From Saprospiraceae bacterium (GTDB lineage Bacteria; Bacteroidota; Bacteroidia; Chitinophagales; Saprospiraceae), in NCBI GenBank assembly GCA_028282725.1, contig JANQHF010000136.1:1-34608 (forward strand): a stretch of 34,608 bases of DNA, given 5' to 3'. A program made the position numbers and the translations under genes. Shown one piece after another: positions 26,026 through 33,175 of the stretch (position 1 is the stretch's first letter; each line of letters opens with the position of its first letter). The notes under the pieces are model-generated. The model was not told where the DNA came from, did not search any database, and saw only the letters and a list, made by a program, of their open reading frames with translations.

Positions 26026-26108
26026 ATATTAAATAAAAAATTAATACGTTTGAGTAGGGGTATGGAGTGAATACAGTGTCTTCCATACGTAACGCTTTTT
26101 TTTGAACG

Positions 26109-26453
26109 ATGGACTCACGTATTTATATTTTGACGCATAAGCGCCTGACAGGACAATTGTCTTCTGTCGAAAATGAAGAATTACTTCAGTTAAGTCTTTT
26201 ACCAGAAAACAAGGCTTTATCTGAAGAAATCGCCTATCTCTGGAATCTCAGCAAAAATTACTTTCCCGTAAAAGACTGGCAGAAAGATGCAGCCAAAGAG
26301 GCTTTTATGCAGCGTATCAGGGCCGCAGAAGCTTCCGATCAGGGTAGTGGTAGTAATCTATCATTTCGGTCAACCAATGACATCCTGTTGGTCGTAGCCA
26401 TTATCCTTCTATCTGCCTTGTTTATTACATATTATGCCATAGGAATTCCGTGA
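26109..26453 (+). CDS. Small single-pass membrane protein, candidate mini anti-sigma factor
   Basis: A 114-residue protein. Residues 1-72 are helical and acidic/basic: THKRLTGQLSSVENEELLQL, then PENKALSEEIAYLWNLSKNY and AAKEAFMQRIRA. This resembles the cytoplasmic N-terminus of FecR-like anti-sigma factors (L-x-G-x-L-S-x-x-E-x-x-E-L, then E-N-x-x-x-x-E-x-x-x-x-W). Residues 90-112 form one transmembrane helix (DILLVVAIILLSALFITYYA). The protein ends right after it, so the usual periplasmic FecR domain is missing. Placement 83 bp after the ECF sigma factor supports the anti-sigma role, which remains inference. Confidence 0.6.
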   Translation: MDSRIYILTHKRLTGQLSSVENEELLQLSLLPENKALSEEIAYLWNLSKNYFPVKDWQKDAAKEAFMQRIRAAEASDQGSGSNLSFRSTNDILLVVAIILLSALFITYYAIGIP

Positions 26454-26758
26454 CGGTCCTTTTCCAGGACTTACATAGATCACCTGTGTTCAGTGATTTT
26501 TGGAGGTCAGGGAATTTTCACTCAGAGGTATTCATCAGATACGGATATTTAAACTTTCATGTGTTTTGCGCGACCTCCAATCTATTGTTGTGCCGTCAGG
26601 ATTACAATTAGCGAAAAAATCGAAAAAAATTATATTTTCATAAATGTCTGATTATCATTTAGTTATGATATAATTTGTCATTTAGTAATGTAAAATATCT
26701 AACATTGGATAGGGGGGGAATGTAAGCTGGCTGTCATATTCGTACAACCTTGGATATT
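26454..26758. other. 305-bp non-coding gap before the Crp/Fnr gene, with inverted and direct repeats
   Basis: No gene is visible. A 9-bp perfect inverted repeat TTGGAGGTC (26500-26508)/GACCTCCAA (26572-26580) encloses 63 nt. Closer to the gene, TCATTTAGTTATG (26655-26667) and TCATTTAGTAATG (26678-26690) form two near-identical dyads 23 bp apart centre to centre, about two helical turns, in an AT-rich stretch. They could be binding sites for the Crp/Fnr protein itself. A run of seven G bases lies at about 26712-26718. Confidence 0.45.
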
Positions 26759-27466
26759 ATGACTACCCTAAAACCAACCCAATCCAATGCTCTTGTGAGA
26801 CAGATCATCAAGACAATTTCATTTCTGACGACGGTAAATGAGGAAGAGCTCAACTATTTGTGCAAACATGCCTCTCACCTGGATCTCAAAAGATTTGAAA
26901 TCATTTATCACAAGGGAGAGCCCAGTGACTCCATCTTTTATGTATGCAGTGGTATGATCAAGATCAGTGCCCATCAAAATATGGGAAAGGAAGTGATTCG
27001 AACCATTTGTCATGCAGGGATGTTCTTTGGCGAAGGCAGTTTAAGCAATGAAAATGTGCGGAGTGCCATCGCCCAATCATTGGACAGAAAAACCACCTTG
27101 ATCAAAATCAATGCCCAGGCTCTACGCCGTGTAATGGAACAAAACCCTACCGTATGCCTGGCAATATTTGACGAAATAGGAGAGAGATTGCGCAAGAATC
27201 AAAATAGATTGGAATCCGTAATTGTTGAAGATGCAAGGACGAGGATCATCAATTTCTTACGCGAGAATGCTGAAATTTATGGCAACAAGGTAGGATTGAA
27301 TGAAATGTTGTTGAAGCACAACTATACACAACAGGATATAGCTGACTTCACCGGTACTTCAAGACAAACGGTGACAACCATCTTAAACGATCTGAAAAGA
27401 TCAAATGTCATCAGTATGAATCGAAGACGCATCCTGATACGCGATGTCGCTCTATTGGGATTCTAA
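26759..27466 (+). CDS. Crp/Fnr family transcriptional regulator
   Basis: A 235-residue regulator. Residues ~15-135 form the cyclic-nucleotide-binding beta-roll: FEIIYHKGEPSDSIFYVCSG and ICHAGMFFGEGSLSNENVRS, where the usual phosphate cassette (GE-x-x-x...RSA) is present as GEGSLSNENVRSAIA, so nucleotide binding is possible. The dimer helix follows (IFDEIGERLRKNQNRLESV), then the C-terminal winged helix with HTH YTQQDIADFTGTSRQTVTTIL. There are no N-terminal cysteines for an iron-sulfur cluster, so it is not a classical FNR. The ATG at 26759 is used. A strong terminator follows the gene. Possible autoregulatory dyads lie 70-105 bp upstream. Confidence 0.93.
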   Translation: MTTLKPTQSNALVRQIIKTISFLTTVNEEELNYLCKHASHLDLKRFEIIYHKGEPSDSIFYVCSGMIKISAHQNMGKEVIRTICHAGMFFGEGSLSNENVRSAIAQSLDRKTTLIKINAQALRRVMEQNPTVCLAIFDEIGERLRKNQNRLESVIVEDARTRIINFLRENAEIYGNKVGLNEMLLKHNYTQQDIADFTGTSRQTVTTILNDLKRSNVISMNRRRILIRDVALLGF

Positions 27467-27483
27467 GAGTAAGGCAAACAAGA

Positions 27484-27520
27484 AAAAACCCTTGTTTTCA
27501 AGCTGAAGACAAGGGTTTTT
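27484..27520. terminator. Rho-independent terminator shared by two convergent genes
   Basis: AAAAACCCTTGT (27484-27495) pairs with ACAAGGGTTTTT (27509-27520); the 13-base loop can pair further (TTC/GAA). The stem is flanked by A-run and T-run, so it works on both strands: for the Crp/Fnr gene on plus and for the small HTH gene on minus. Confidence 0.88.
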
Positions 27521-27545
27521 ATATAATCTTAATTTGAGACAACGA

Positions 27546-27791
27546 TCAATTCTGTTGATTGAGAATTTCCATCGCCAAATTAATGATGCGCTCATCTTCC
27601 AAATGAACGATGCCACCAGCCGGACCTGGTTGGCGATGAATATTCACCACCTCACCATCGGTATATTTCTGGGCACCAAAATAGTTTCTTACCGTTTGCT
27701 CGTCCATGTTCAATTCTTTAGCAATCCGGGCGATACTACCTGTAGGAAGTCGATGCTTAATTTGACGTAATTCGTTGTAAGTAATATTCAT
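27546..27791 (-). CDS. Small helix-turn-helix DNA-binding protein
   Basis: An 81-residue protein. Residues ~5-40 form a helix-turn-helix: YNELRQIKHRLPTGSIARIA then KELNMDEQTVRNYFGAQKY, like the LacI/sigma-type reader (IARIAKELNMDEQTVRNYF). The rest, GEVVNIHRQPGPAGGIVHLE and DERIINLAMEILNQQN, is a short beta segment and a C-terminal helix. Small DNA-binding proteins with this layout are conserved and single-copy in Bacteroidota; their role is not known. ATG start at 27791. It shares a terminator with the convergent Crp/Fnr gene. Confidence 0.8.
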   Translation of the reverse strand: MNITYNELRQIKHRLPTGSIARIAKELNMDEQTVRNYFGAQKYTDGEVVNIHRQPGPAGGIVHLEDERIINLAMEILNQQN

Positions 27792-27920
27792 AGAGCTAGG
27801 TTTAAGAGTTTACAGCAGTAAGTTAAATATTAATGAGCAGAATATCCAATGGGGCATGAAATATTTCACTGATTCTGAATGGAAGGGAATTAATTTTGAG
27901 GTGGGATAGTTTGGTCAAAT

Positions 27921-27952
27921 AAAAAATGCCCGAATAAATACATACCCGGGCA
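27921..27952 (-). terminator. Terminator-like hairpin on the minus strand without a known gene
   Basis: On the minus strand TGCCCG (27952-27947) pairs with CGGGCA (27932-27927) around a 14-nt loop and is followed by TTTTTT (27926-27921), a normal terminator layout. No minus-strand gene precedes it; the next gene upstream on that strand is absent and 28056 onward is plus-strand. It may end a small RNA or antisense transcript. Confidence 0.5.
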
Positions 27953-28055
27953 CTACTCATTTAATAACCAAAACTCACAATGATATATTCAAAAAACGTG
28001 CCAAGTATTATCTACCCATGTATCCGGGAGAATTTATATATGTAATTTTGGATCC

Positions 28056-28748
28056 ATGATTCTTTATGAGGACAATCATCTGCTGATCGTCAATAAGCTT
28101 CCCGGGGACCTGGTGCAAGGTGACCAAACCGGAGATCAAACGCTCGTAGATCTCTACAAGGACTATATCAAAAAAAAGTATAACAAGCCGGGTAACGTCT
28201 ACCTGCATCCCGTACACAGACTTGATCGTCCGGTTGGTGGTTGTCTCATACTTGGCCGAACTTCCAAAGCGACGAGCAGACTCACAACGGCCTTTCGCGA
28301 AAAAAAGGTGCGTAAGATCTACTATTCACTCAGCGATCAATCGCCGCCCAACCGGGAAGATCGTCTTACCTCTTACTTGATGAAAGACCCGAAAAAAAAC
28401 AAATCCGGGATCGTGGGGAAATCCAACCCAAGAGCCAGGCATTCGGTGCTCCAATACAGACTCATCAGTAGTCAGGAAGGACTTCATCTATTCCGGATCG
28501 AACCCGTCACCGGGCGAAGCCATCAGATCAGGGTGCAATTTCAAAGTATCGGTTGTCCGATCGTGGGTGATCTGAAATACGGAGGGATGAAGACAGAAGA
28601 AAATCGCATGATTTATCTGCACTGTGCACAACTTGAGTTCGTCCATCCGACGCAGCAAACAAAGATGATTATCTCGTGTCTTCCCCATGGAGGTCTTTAT
28701 TGGAAACGATTTAAAGAATTCATGAATTCCGAACGATCAACTTCTTGA
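28056..28748 (+). CDS. RluA family pseudouridine synthase
   Basis: A 230-residue pseudouridine synthase, which isomerises uridine in rRNA or tRNA. It begins directly with the catalytic fold (ILYEDNHLLIVNKLPGDLVQ), with no N-terminal S4 domain. The catalytic motif is PVHRLDRPVGGCLI with Asp57. Other family lines: LTTAFREKKVRKIYYSL, RIEPVTGRSHQIRVQFQSIG (the R-I-H-Q-I-R type box) and IVGDLKYGG, then IYLHCAQLEFVHP. The short size fits the TruC/RluC-like stand-alone group. A TAATTTTG box at 28043-28050 lies only 5 nt before the ATG, so the mRNA may be leaderless, although no good -33 element is seen. Confidence 0.93.
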   Translation: MILYEDNHLLIVNKLPGDLVQGDQTGDQTLVDLYKDYIKKKYNKPGNVYLHPVHRLDRPVGGCLILGRTSKATSRLTTAFREKKVRKIYYSLSDQSPPNREDRLTSYLMKDPKKNKSGIVGKSNPRARHSVLQYRLISSQEGLHLFRIEPVTGRSHQIRVQFQSIGCPIVGDLKYGGMKTEENRMIYLHCAQLEFVHPTQQTKMIISCLPHGGLYWKRFKEFMNSERSTS

Positions 28749-28765
28749 TTTGGTCACCTATCCTT

Positions 28766-28799
28766 TTGTGCACGGATATGGAAAGAAAATATACCTTTG
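28766..28799 (+). promoter_or_regulatory. Promoter of the SRP RNA
   Basis: TACCTTTG at 28792-28799 matches TAnnTTTG exactly, and a TTTTG at 28764-28768 lies 23 nt before it, slightly longer than the usual 19-21. It ends just before the RNA begins. Confidence 0.65.
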
Positions 28800-28803
28800 C
28801 GGC

Positions 28804-28901
28804 CGTGAGGGTTATACAACCAGCTCCCTCCGAATTCCCCCAGGGTGGAAACGCAGCAAGGGTAGGAGGTTGTAGCGGTTTGGTATGATTCCTCACTTTT
28901 T
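28804..28901 (+). ncRNA. ffs: Signal recognition particle RNA, small bacterial type
   Basis: The core of SRP domain IV is visible: CCCAGG, then GTGGAAAC with the GGAA tetraloop, then GCAGCAAGGG (about 28838-28862). This matches the conserved CAGG...GGAA...AGCAGCAAGG that binds Ffh. The lower stem is closed by GTGAGG (28805-28810) with CCTCAC (28891-28896) and CCTCC with GGAGG, followed by TTTTT (28897-28901). About 98 nt, the usual length for small SRP RNA, without the Alu domain. An exact -7 promoter box precedes it. Ends are estimated from the stem. Confidence 0.9.
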
Positions 28902-28937
28902 CAATTCTGTGAATTCTAATTTGAGCAATTACTTCTT

Positions 28938-29594
28938 ATGAGATTTTTTATTGATACGGCATCCCTTGACGACATAAAGGAAGCCAGAGATCTGGGTATC
29001 CTGGATGGGGTTACCACAAATCCTTCTTTGATGGCAAAAGAGGGTATTTCCGGTAAAGACAACATCATTAATCACTACGCAGCGATCTGTTCGATTGTCG
29101 AAGGTGATGTAAGTGCAGAAGTGATTGCCACCGACTTTGAAGGAATCATCGCCGAGGGCAAAGAATTATCGTCAATTGCGCCAAATATCGTGGTCAAGGT
29201 TCCGATGATCAAAGACGGTGTAAAGGCCATTCGATGGTTTTCCGATAATGGGATTAAGACCAATTGTACGCTCGTATTTTCTGCAGGACAAGCCATCCTT
29301 GCTGCCAAAGCAGGCGCGACTTATCTTTCTCCGTTTATCGGCAGAATAGATGATATCAATTGGGACGGAATTGCCCTGATCCGGGAAATCGCAGAAATTT
29401 TTGCGATTCAGGGATATGATACTGAAATTTTGGCCGCCTCTATCCGTAGTTCAAGACATATTATACAGTCTGCCCTCGCCGGTGCTGACATTGTCACAAG
29501 TCCGCTAAAAGCGATCCTGGGACTACTGAAACATCCCCTTACGGATATTGGATTGGAAAAATTTATAGCTGACCACAACAAATTGAATAGTTAG
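28938..29594 (+). CDS. tal: Transaldolase, short TalC/FSA-like type
   Basis: A 218-residue short transaldolase that would swap the dihydroxyacetone unit between sugar phosphates in the pentose phosphate pathway. Family lines: [36 protein letters not shown] with the Schiff-base Lys87, [20 protein letters not shown], and [22 protein letters not shown]. The residue equivalent to Tyr131 of E. coli fructose-6-phosphate aldolase is Phe133 (SPFIGRIDD), as in true transaldolases, so aldolase activity alone is less likely. It is first in a three-gene operon; its stop is directly followed by the ArsC start. Confidence 0.93.
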   Translation: MRFFIDTASLDDIKEARDLGILDGVTTNPSLMAKEGISGKDNIINHYAAICSIVEGDVSAEVIATDFEGIIAEGKELSSIAPNIVVKVPMIKDGVKAIRWFSDNGIKTNCTLVFSAGQAILAAKAGATYLSPFIGRIDDINWDGIALIREIAEIFAIQGYDTEILAASIRSSRHIIQSALAGADIVTSPLKAILGLLKHPLTDIGLEKFIADHNKLNS

Positions 29595-29951
29595 GTGAAT
29601 AAGGTCTTTTATCTTTCTACGTGCGATACATGCAAGAGAATTCTTGCCAGGATTCCCGCAGACATTTCGTTGGAAATGGTGGACATAAAACAAAAAAATA
29701 TCAATGCGAGCGATCTTGATTTCGCAGCTGAAATCCTTGGGTCCTATGAAGCCTTATTCAGCAAAAGAGCACGTAAATACAGGGCGATGAACTTACATGA
29801 AAGACAGCTCTCTGAAGAAGAGATCAAAGATTTGATACTTCATGAATACACCTTTCTGAAGAGACCGGTATTTATCCTGGGGGAAAAAGTCTTTGCCGGA
29901 AATTCGAAGAAAACTGTGGACGCTGCAATTGCTGAATTATATGCAGGATAA
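29595..29951 (+). CDS. ArsC/Spx family thioredoxin-fold protein
   Basis: A 118-residue protein of the glutaredoxin-like arsenate reductase/Spx family. The N-terminal motif STCDTCKRIL has cysteines at positions 10 and 13 (C-x-x-C), and the C-terminal FLKRPVFILGEKVFAG holds the Arg that in ArsC binds the oxyanion. Length is typical (112-120). Many relatives lack arsenate reductase activity and are YffB-like proteins of unknown role. No other ars gene is nearby, so arsenic resistance is not implied. The start is GTG directly after the transaldolase stop, and the stop overlaps the HemF start by 11 bp, so translation is coupled. Confidence 0.85.
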   Translation: MNKVFYLSTCDTCKRILARIPADISLEMVDIKQKNINASDLDFAAEILGSYEALFSKRARKYRAMNLHERQLSEEEIKDLILHEYTFLKRPVFILGEKVFAGNSKKTVDAAIAELYAG

Positions 29952-30855
29952 TCCGGGGCGCATGCAGATTGTATCATGGTTTGAAGATCTTCAGGATCGC
30001 ATTTGCGATGATCTTGAACTGATGGATGGCAAAGGTACCTTCGTTGAAGACCGCTGGGTCCGGGATGAAGGCGGGGGAGGCAGATCAAGAGTCATCCAGG
30101 GCCAGCATATCGAGAAGGGTGGCGTCATGTTTTCACACGTATATGGACCGATGCCAAAGCAGATTGCCCAGGGGCTGAAAATTGCAGAAAATGATTTTGC
30201 GGCCACCGGTGTATCCATAGTCCTTCACCCAAAGAATCCATGGGTGCCCATTATCCATATGAATGTTCGCTATTTCGAGACCAATACTGGACATTGGTGG
30301 TTTGGAGGAGGTATCGATGCTACACCGCATTACATCATTCCCGAACAGGCCGGTAAGTTTCATCAAATATTGAAAGAAGCTTGTGATGGGTTTGATCCCA
30401 ATGCCTATACAGAATATAAAAAATGGGCGGACGATTACTTCTTCAATGCCCATCGGGACGAAACGAGGGGAATCGGAGGGATATTCTTTGATCGACTCAG
30501 CGAATCTTCCGGCTATGATAAAACCGGCTGCTGGCGTTTCGTGCAAGACGTGGGTAATATTTTTGTGGATAGTTACAAAATCCTGTTCGAACCAAATATT
30601 CAGCAATCCTATTCTGAAGTTCAATCCCAATGGCAGGCAATACGAAGAGGGAGATACGTGGAATTCAACCTGGTCTATGATCGTGGCACCAAGTTTGGAT
30701 TACAGACAAATGGTCGGATTGAATCAATACTCATGTCCATGCCGCCAAAGGCCAATTGGCTCTATAATTATCAGCCGGCAAAGGACTCTCCAGAGGCACA
30801 AACCCAGTCGTTATTGAAGAAAGATATAGATTGGATCAGTTACACAGAAGTGTAA
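29941..30855 (+). CDS. hemF: Oxygen-dependent coproporphyrinogen III oxidase
   Basis: A 304-residue enzyme of heme synthesis that turns coproporphyrinogen III into protoporphyrinogen IX with O2. Signatures: FVEDRWVRDEGGGGRSRVIQ, EKGGVMFSHVYG, VPIIHMNVRYFET, WWFGGGIDATPHYI, then RGIGGIFFDRL and the final block RRGRYVEFNLVYDRGTKFGL and GRIESILMSMPP. Length is normal. I take the ATG at 29941, which overlaps the ArsC stop; ATG 29962 is also possible. It is last in the tal-arsC-hemF operon. The last 20 bp overlap the convergent lipoprotein gene. Confidence 0.97.
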   Translation: MQDNPGRMQIVSWFEDLQDRICDDLELMDGKGTFVEDRWVRDEGGGGRSRVIQGQHIEKGGVMFSHVYGPMPKQIAQGLKIAENDFAATGVSIVLHPKNPWVPIIHMNVRYFETNTGHWWFGGGIDATPHYIIPEQAGKFHQILKEACDGFDPNAYTEYKKWADDYFFNAHRDETRGIGGIFFDRLSESSGYDKTGCWRFVQDVGNIFVDSYKILFEPNIQQSYSEVQSQWQAIRRGRYVEFNLVYDRGTKFGLQTNGRIESILMSMPPKANWLYNYQPAKDSPEAQTQSLLKKDIDWISYTEV

Positions 30856-31309
30856 TCACATCGGTCGTCACGGTATTTGACCGGTTTCCGGCACCGTCCT
30901 CTATGTAAATGTCATAGGTGTATTGATTGGGAGGAAAACTGGGATCGCTTTCACAGGCCGGTATGTTTTGATCGGGTGGAAAGATACAGCAGGTGCTCAG
31001 GATGACCATCTGAAATTGGCCACGTTGACCCTGTTTCAATTCGGGCAAAACGGGAAAAGACAAGGGTTCAACCGTGCCATCGCGATTATCAATGAGAGAA
31101 ATGTTCATTACATTGCCACCCAGGATATCCCCGTCGGTATCCTCGAATGCCAATACAACGACGACCGTATCCTGTCCGATACCTTGTCTCATTGTATCAT
31201 TAAACAAACCCAGGTACGTGAGCACCGGAGCATTATTCCCACCAGGTCCGTCGTCAGAGCAAGAGTAGATCATCAACAAGAGGAAACCTATTTTTGCGAT
31301 TTTATTCAT
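30836..31309 (-). CDS. Lipoprotein of unknown function
   Basis: A 157-residue protein with a lipoprotein signal: NKIAKIGFLLLMIYS then Cys17 (lipobox MIYSC), followed by DDGPGG, a flexible acidic linker. The mature part has one beta-sandwich-like stretch (DTVVVVLAFEDTDGDILGGN, an EDxDGD loop that may bind calcium, then YDIYIEDGAGNRSNTVTT at the C-terminus). Four or more cysteines (TCCIFPP, PACESD, LLCN) suggest disulfides. I do not recognise a family. It overlaps the 3' end of hemF by 20 bp and its start is 17 bp from that of the divergent LuxE-like gene. Confidence 0.75.
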   Translation of the reverse strand: MNKIAKIGFLLLMIYSCSDDGPGGNNAPVLTYLGLFNDTMRQGIGQDTVVVVLAFEDTDGDILGGNVMNISLIDNRDGTVEPLSFPVLPELKQGQRGQFQMVILSTCCIFPPDQNIPACESDPSFPPNQYTYDIYIEDGAGNRSNTVTTDVITLLCN

Positions 31310-31326
31310 CTATTTCGTCCATTATA

Positions 31327-32307
31327 TTGAGCCGAGCACAACTTATATCAATCGTTTCGAGATCAGATGTCTCTTTCGAAGAAAAGGCATTGCTCATCTA
31401 TGAATTTCAATATAAGCATAATCCGATCTACAGGCAATTTACTGAGATCACCAGAACAAACGATTTTAAGCCTCAAACTATTGATGACATACCATTTTTA
31501 CCCATTACTTTATTCAAGTCAAATATTATTAAAACCGGGATTTGGGAAGATGAAGCTGTATTTGAATCCAGTGGAACAACAGGGCAAAAGCGCAGCAGAC
31601 ACTTCATTTTTTCCCTCGAATCCTACTTGCAGAATGCACGGCATATATGGGAGCTTCAATTTGGATCGATTGCACAATATGAATTTGTCTCACTTCTTCC
31701 CAGTTATCAAAGCAATCCATCTTCCTCATTGATCAAAATGGTTAGCGATTTTATGATGCACGGAAGTGCTCAACGCGAACAATACTTTTATAACCGGCCG
31801 GCCGAACTATATGAGCATATAGAAAAAACCCAGAAGTTGAATAAGCCATGCGTATTATTTGGTGTCAGCTTTGCACTACTTGATTACCTGGAACAATTCT
31901 ATCACAGACATTGCCCACAACTTACAATCGTTGAGACCGGAGGAATGAAAAAATTTCGACGGGAGATCACACGGGCTCAATTGCACAGAGCATTGAAGGA
32001 TGGATTCAGGGGAGCCAGGATCGTGTCAGAATATGGCATGACGGAATGCCTCTCCCAAATGTATGCAAGTGATGGAAGCCATTTTAAAGATAACGATCGT
32101 ATGAAAATCCTGATCTCAGATCCAAGTGATCCAATTCATGTCTATCGGGATTCCATTCGTGGCAGGATCAATATTATCGACCTGGCCAATATCGATACGA
32201 TATGCTTTATTACTACTGATGATCTGGGGCTGCAAAATGATGAAGGAACACAAATTCTCGGGAGGTTAGAAAACAGTGACCTGAGAGGATGTAACTACTT
32301 GATTTGA
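31327..32307 (+). CDS. LuxE/PaaK-like acyl-protein synthetase
   Basis: A 326-residue member of the acyl-protein synthetase (LuxE) family, distant relatives of ANL adenylating enzymes, which activate a fatty acid with ATP and pass it to a cysteine. The core reads FEEKALLIYEFQYKHNPIYR, then VFESSGTTGQKRSRHFI (the SSGTTG ATP-binding loop), FVSLLPSYQSNPSSSLI, VETGGMKKFRREITRAQLH and SEYGMTECLSQMY (the YGMTE motif). No ATG occurs early in the frame. I favour a TTG at 31327, close to the conserved start; a TTG at 31294 would overlap the divergent lipoprotein start. Its acyl substrate and partner reductase or carrier are not encoded nearby. Confidence 0.88.
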   Translation: MSRAQLISIVSRSDVSFEEKALLIYEFQYKHNPIYRQFTEITRTNDFKPQTIDDIPFLPITLFKSNIIKTGIWEDEAVFESSGTTGQKRSRHFIFSLESYLQNARHIWELQFGSIAQYEFVSLLPSYQSNPSSSLIKMVSDFMMHGSAQREQYFYNRPAELYEHIEKTQKLNKPCVLFGVSFALLDYLEQFYHRHCPQLTIVETGGMKKFRREITRAQLHRALKDGFRGARIVSEYGMTECLSQMYASDGSHFKDNDRMKILISDPSDPIHVYRDSIRGRINIIDLANIDTICFITTDDLGLQNDEGTQILGRLENSDLRGCNYLI

Positions 32308-32530
32308 TTACCTCACCAATTGGATTTTCATATTATCGAAATCAGAACTTAAAGTAATTTTTCAAGCAATCAATCTTGGACATAGTAGCAGCAATCGGAT
32401 CTTGTTTATGCATTTGATTAAAAAAATACTGAAATTTAAGGATGTCACTGAACTATTAGATGGACTACATTGACTGTTGTCATTGAACAGTATTTGCGAT
32501 TCGGATCTAACAATCAAAAATGTAGACAAG

Positions 32531-33115
32531 ATGAAAAGACAGACCATTCTAATAGTTGGACTAATTATATACCCACTAATATTTCATGGACAAGCGATTA
32601 AGCCTACCGAATTAAATTCTCTCAGAAATGGATGTTATAAGACAAAGTCCTTTCAACGAACACACAGTAGCGATGGAAAAATTAGGGTTGAGTACATTAC
32701 TTACTGTGAAGGGAAAAATGGTGATAATTTTCTTTGGTTTGAGGCGGCTTCACTTCAAGAATACAATTATACATTTAGGGGACGAAATCAAGCTCCATGG
32801 ATTTATGTGACGTTATACAATTCATCAGGGAATGTGATTTATAAGACCAATTGGTTGTTGGAAATACATAATTGTAGCGGATATGAATTTCACATGCACC
32901 GACTTCCTATTAGTTTAAAAAATAAGGTCTATGACATTCGAATTTCTATAGGGGCTGGCAATGGTTCGCGTTGTTCAGGTCCGGGCGGAACGGTATTACA
33001 ACATGCTGTGTCGATCGCTGCTAAGGCAATTAGAGCGTATAAGGATTGCAATAGTCTCTCCCCTGATGAAGCCGAAATATGTAATTTCTTAAAAGAAACG
33101 AGAGCATTGCGTTGA
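32531..33115 (+). CDS. Secreted protein of unknown function
   Basis: A 194-residue protein with a Sec signal peptide (KRQTILIVGLIIYPLIFHGQ). The mature part has a beta-rich segment (IRVEYITYCEGKNGDNFLWF, YNYTFRGRNQAPWIYVTLYN) that contains six or more cysteines (NGCYKT, ITYCEG, HNCSGYE, SRCSGPG, KDCNSL, ICNFL) and then a short helical end with DEAEICNFLKETR. I do not recognise a family. Codon use is AT-richer than neighbours. An upstream TTG (32477) would add 18 residues before the signal peptide; ATG 32531 is preferred. The 223-bp gap before it shows no gene. Confidence 0.7.
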   Translation: MKRQTILIVGLIIYPLIFHGQAIKPTELNSLRNGCYKTKSFQRTHSSDGKIRVEYITYCEGKNGDNFLWFEAASLQEYNYTFRGRNQAPWIYVTLYNSSGNVIYKTNWLLEIHNCSGYEFHMHRLPISLKNKVYDIRISIGAGNGSRCSGPGGTVLQHAVSIAAKAIRAYKDCNSLSPDEAEICNFLKETRALR

Positions 33116-33175
33116 CCCTTAACAAATATGATGGTATTTTGAAGCCCAAACAATTCCTGAACTTTTAATACAGAC

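Noticed and set aside
28938-29594. Fructose-6-phosphate aldolase instead of transaldolase
   Set aside because: The key Tyr of the aldolase is Phe133 here, as in transaldolases.
29595-29951. Arsenic-resistance role for the ArsC-like protein
   Set aside because: No arsB, acr3, arsR or phosphatase gene nearby, and it is coupled to tal and hemF.
30133-30630. 165-codon minus-strand frame inside hemF
   Set aside because: Antisense shadow of a strongly conserved gene; no motifs.
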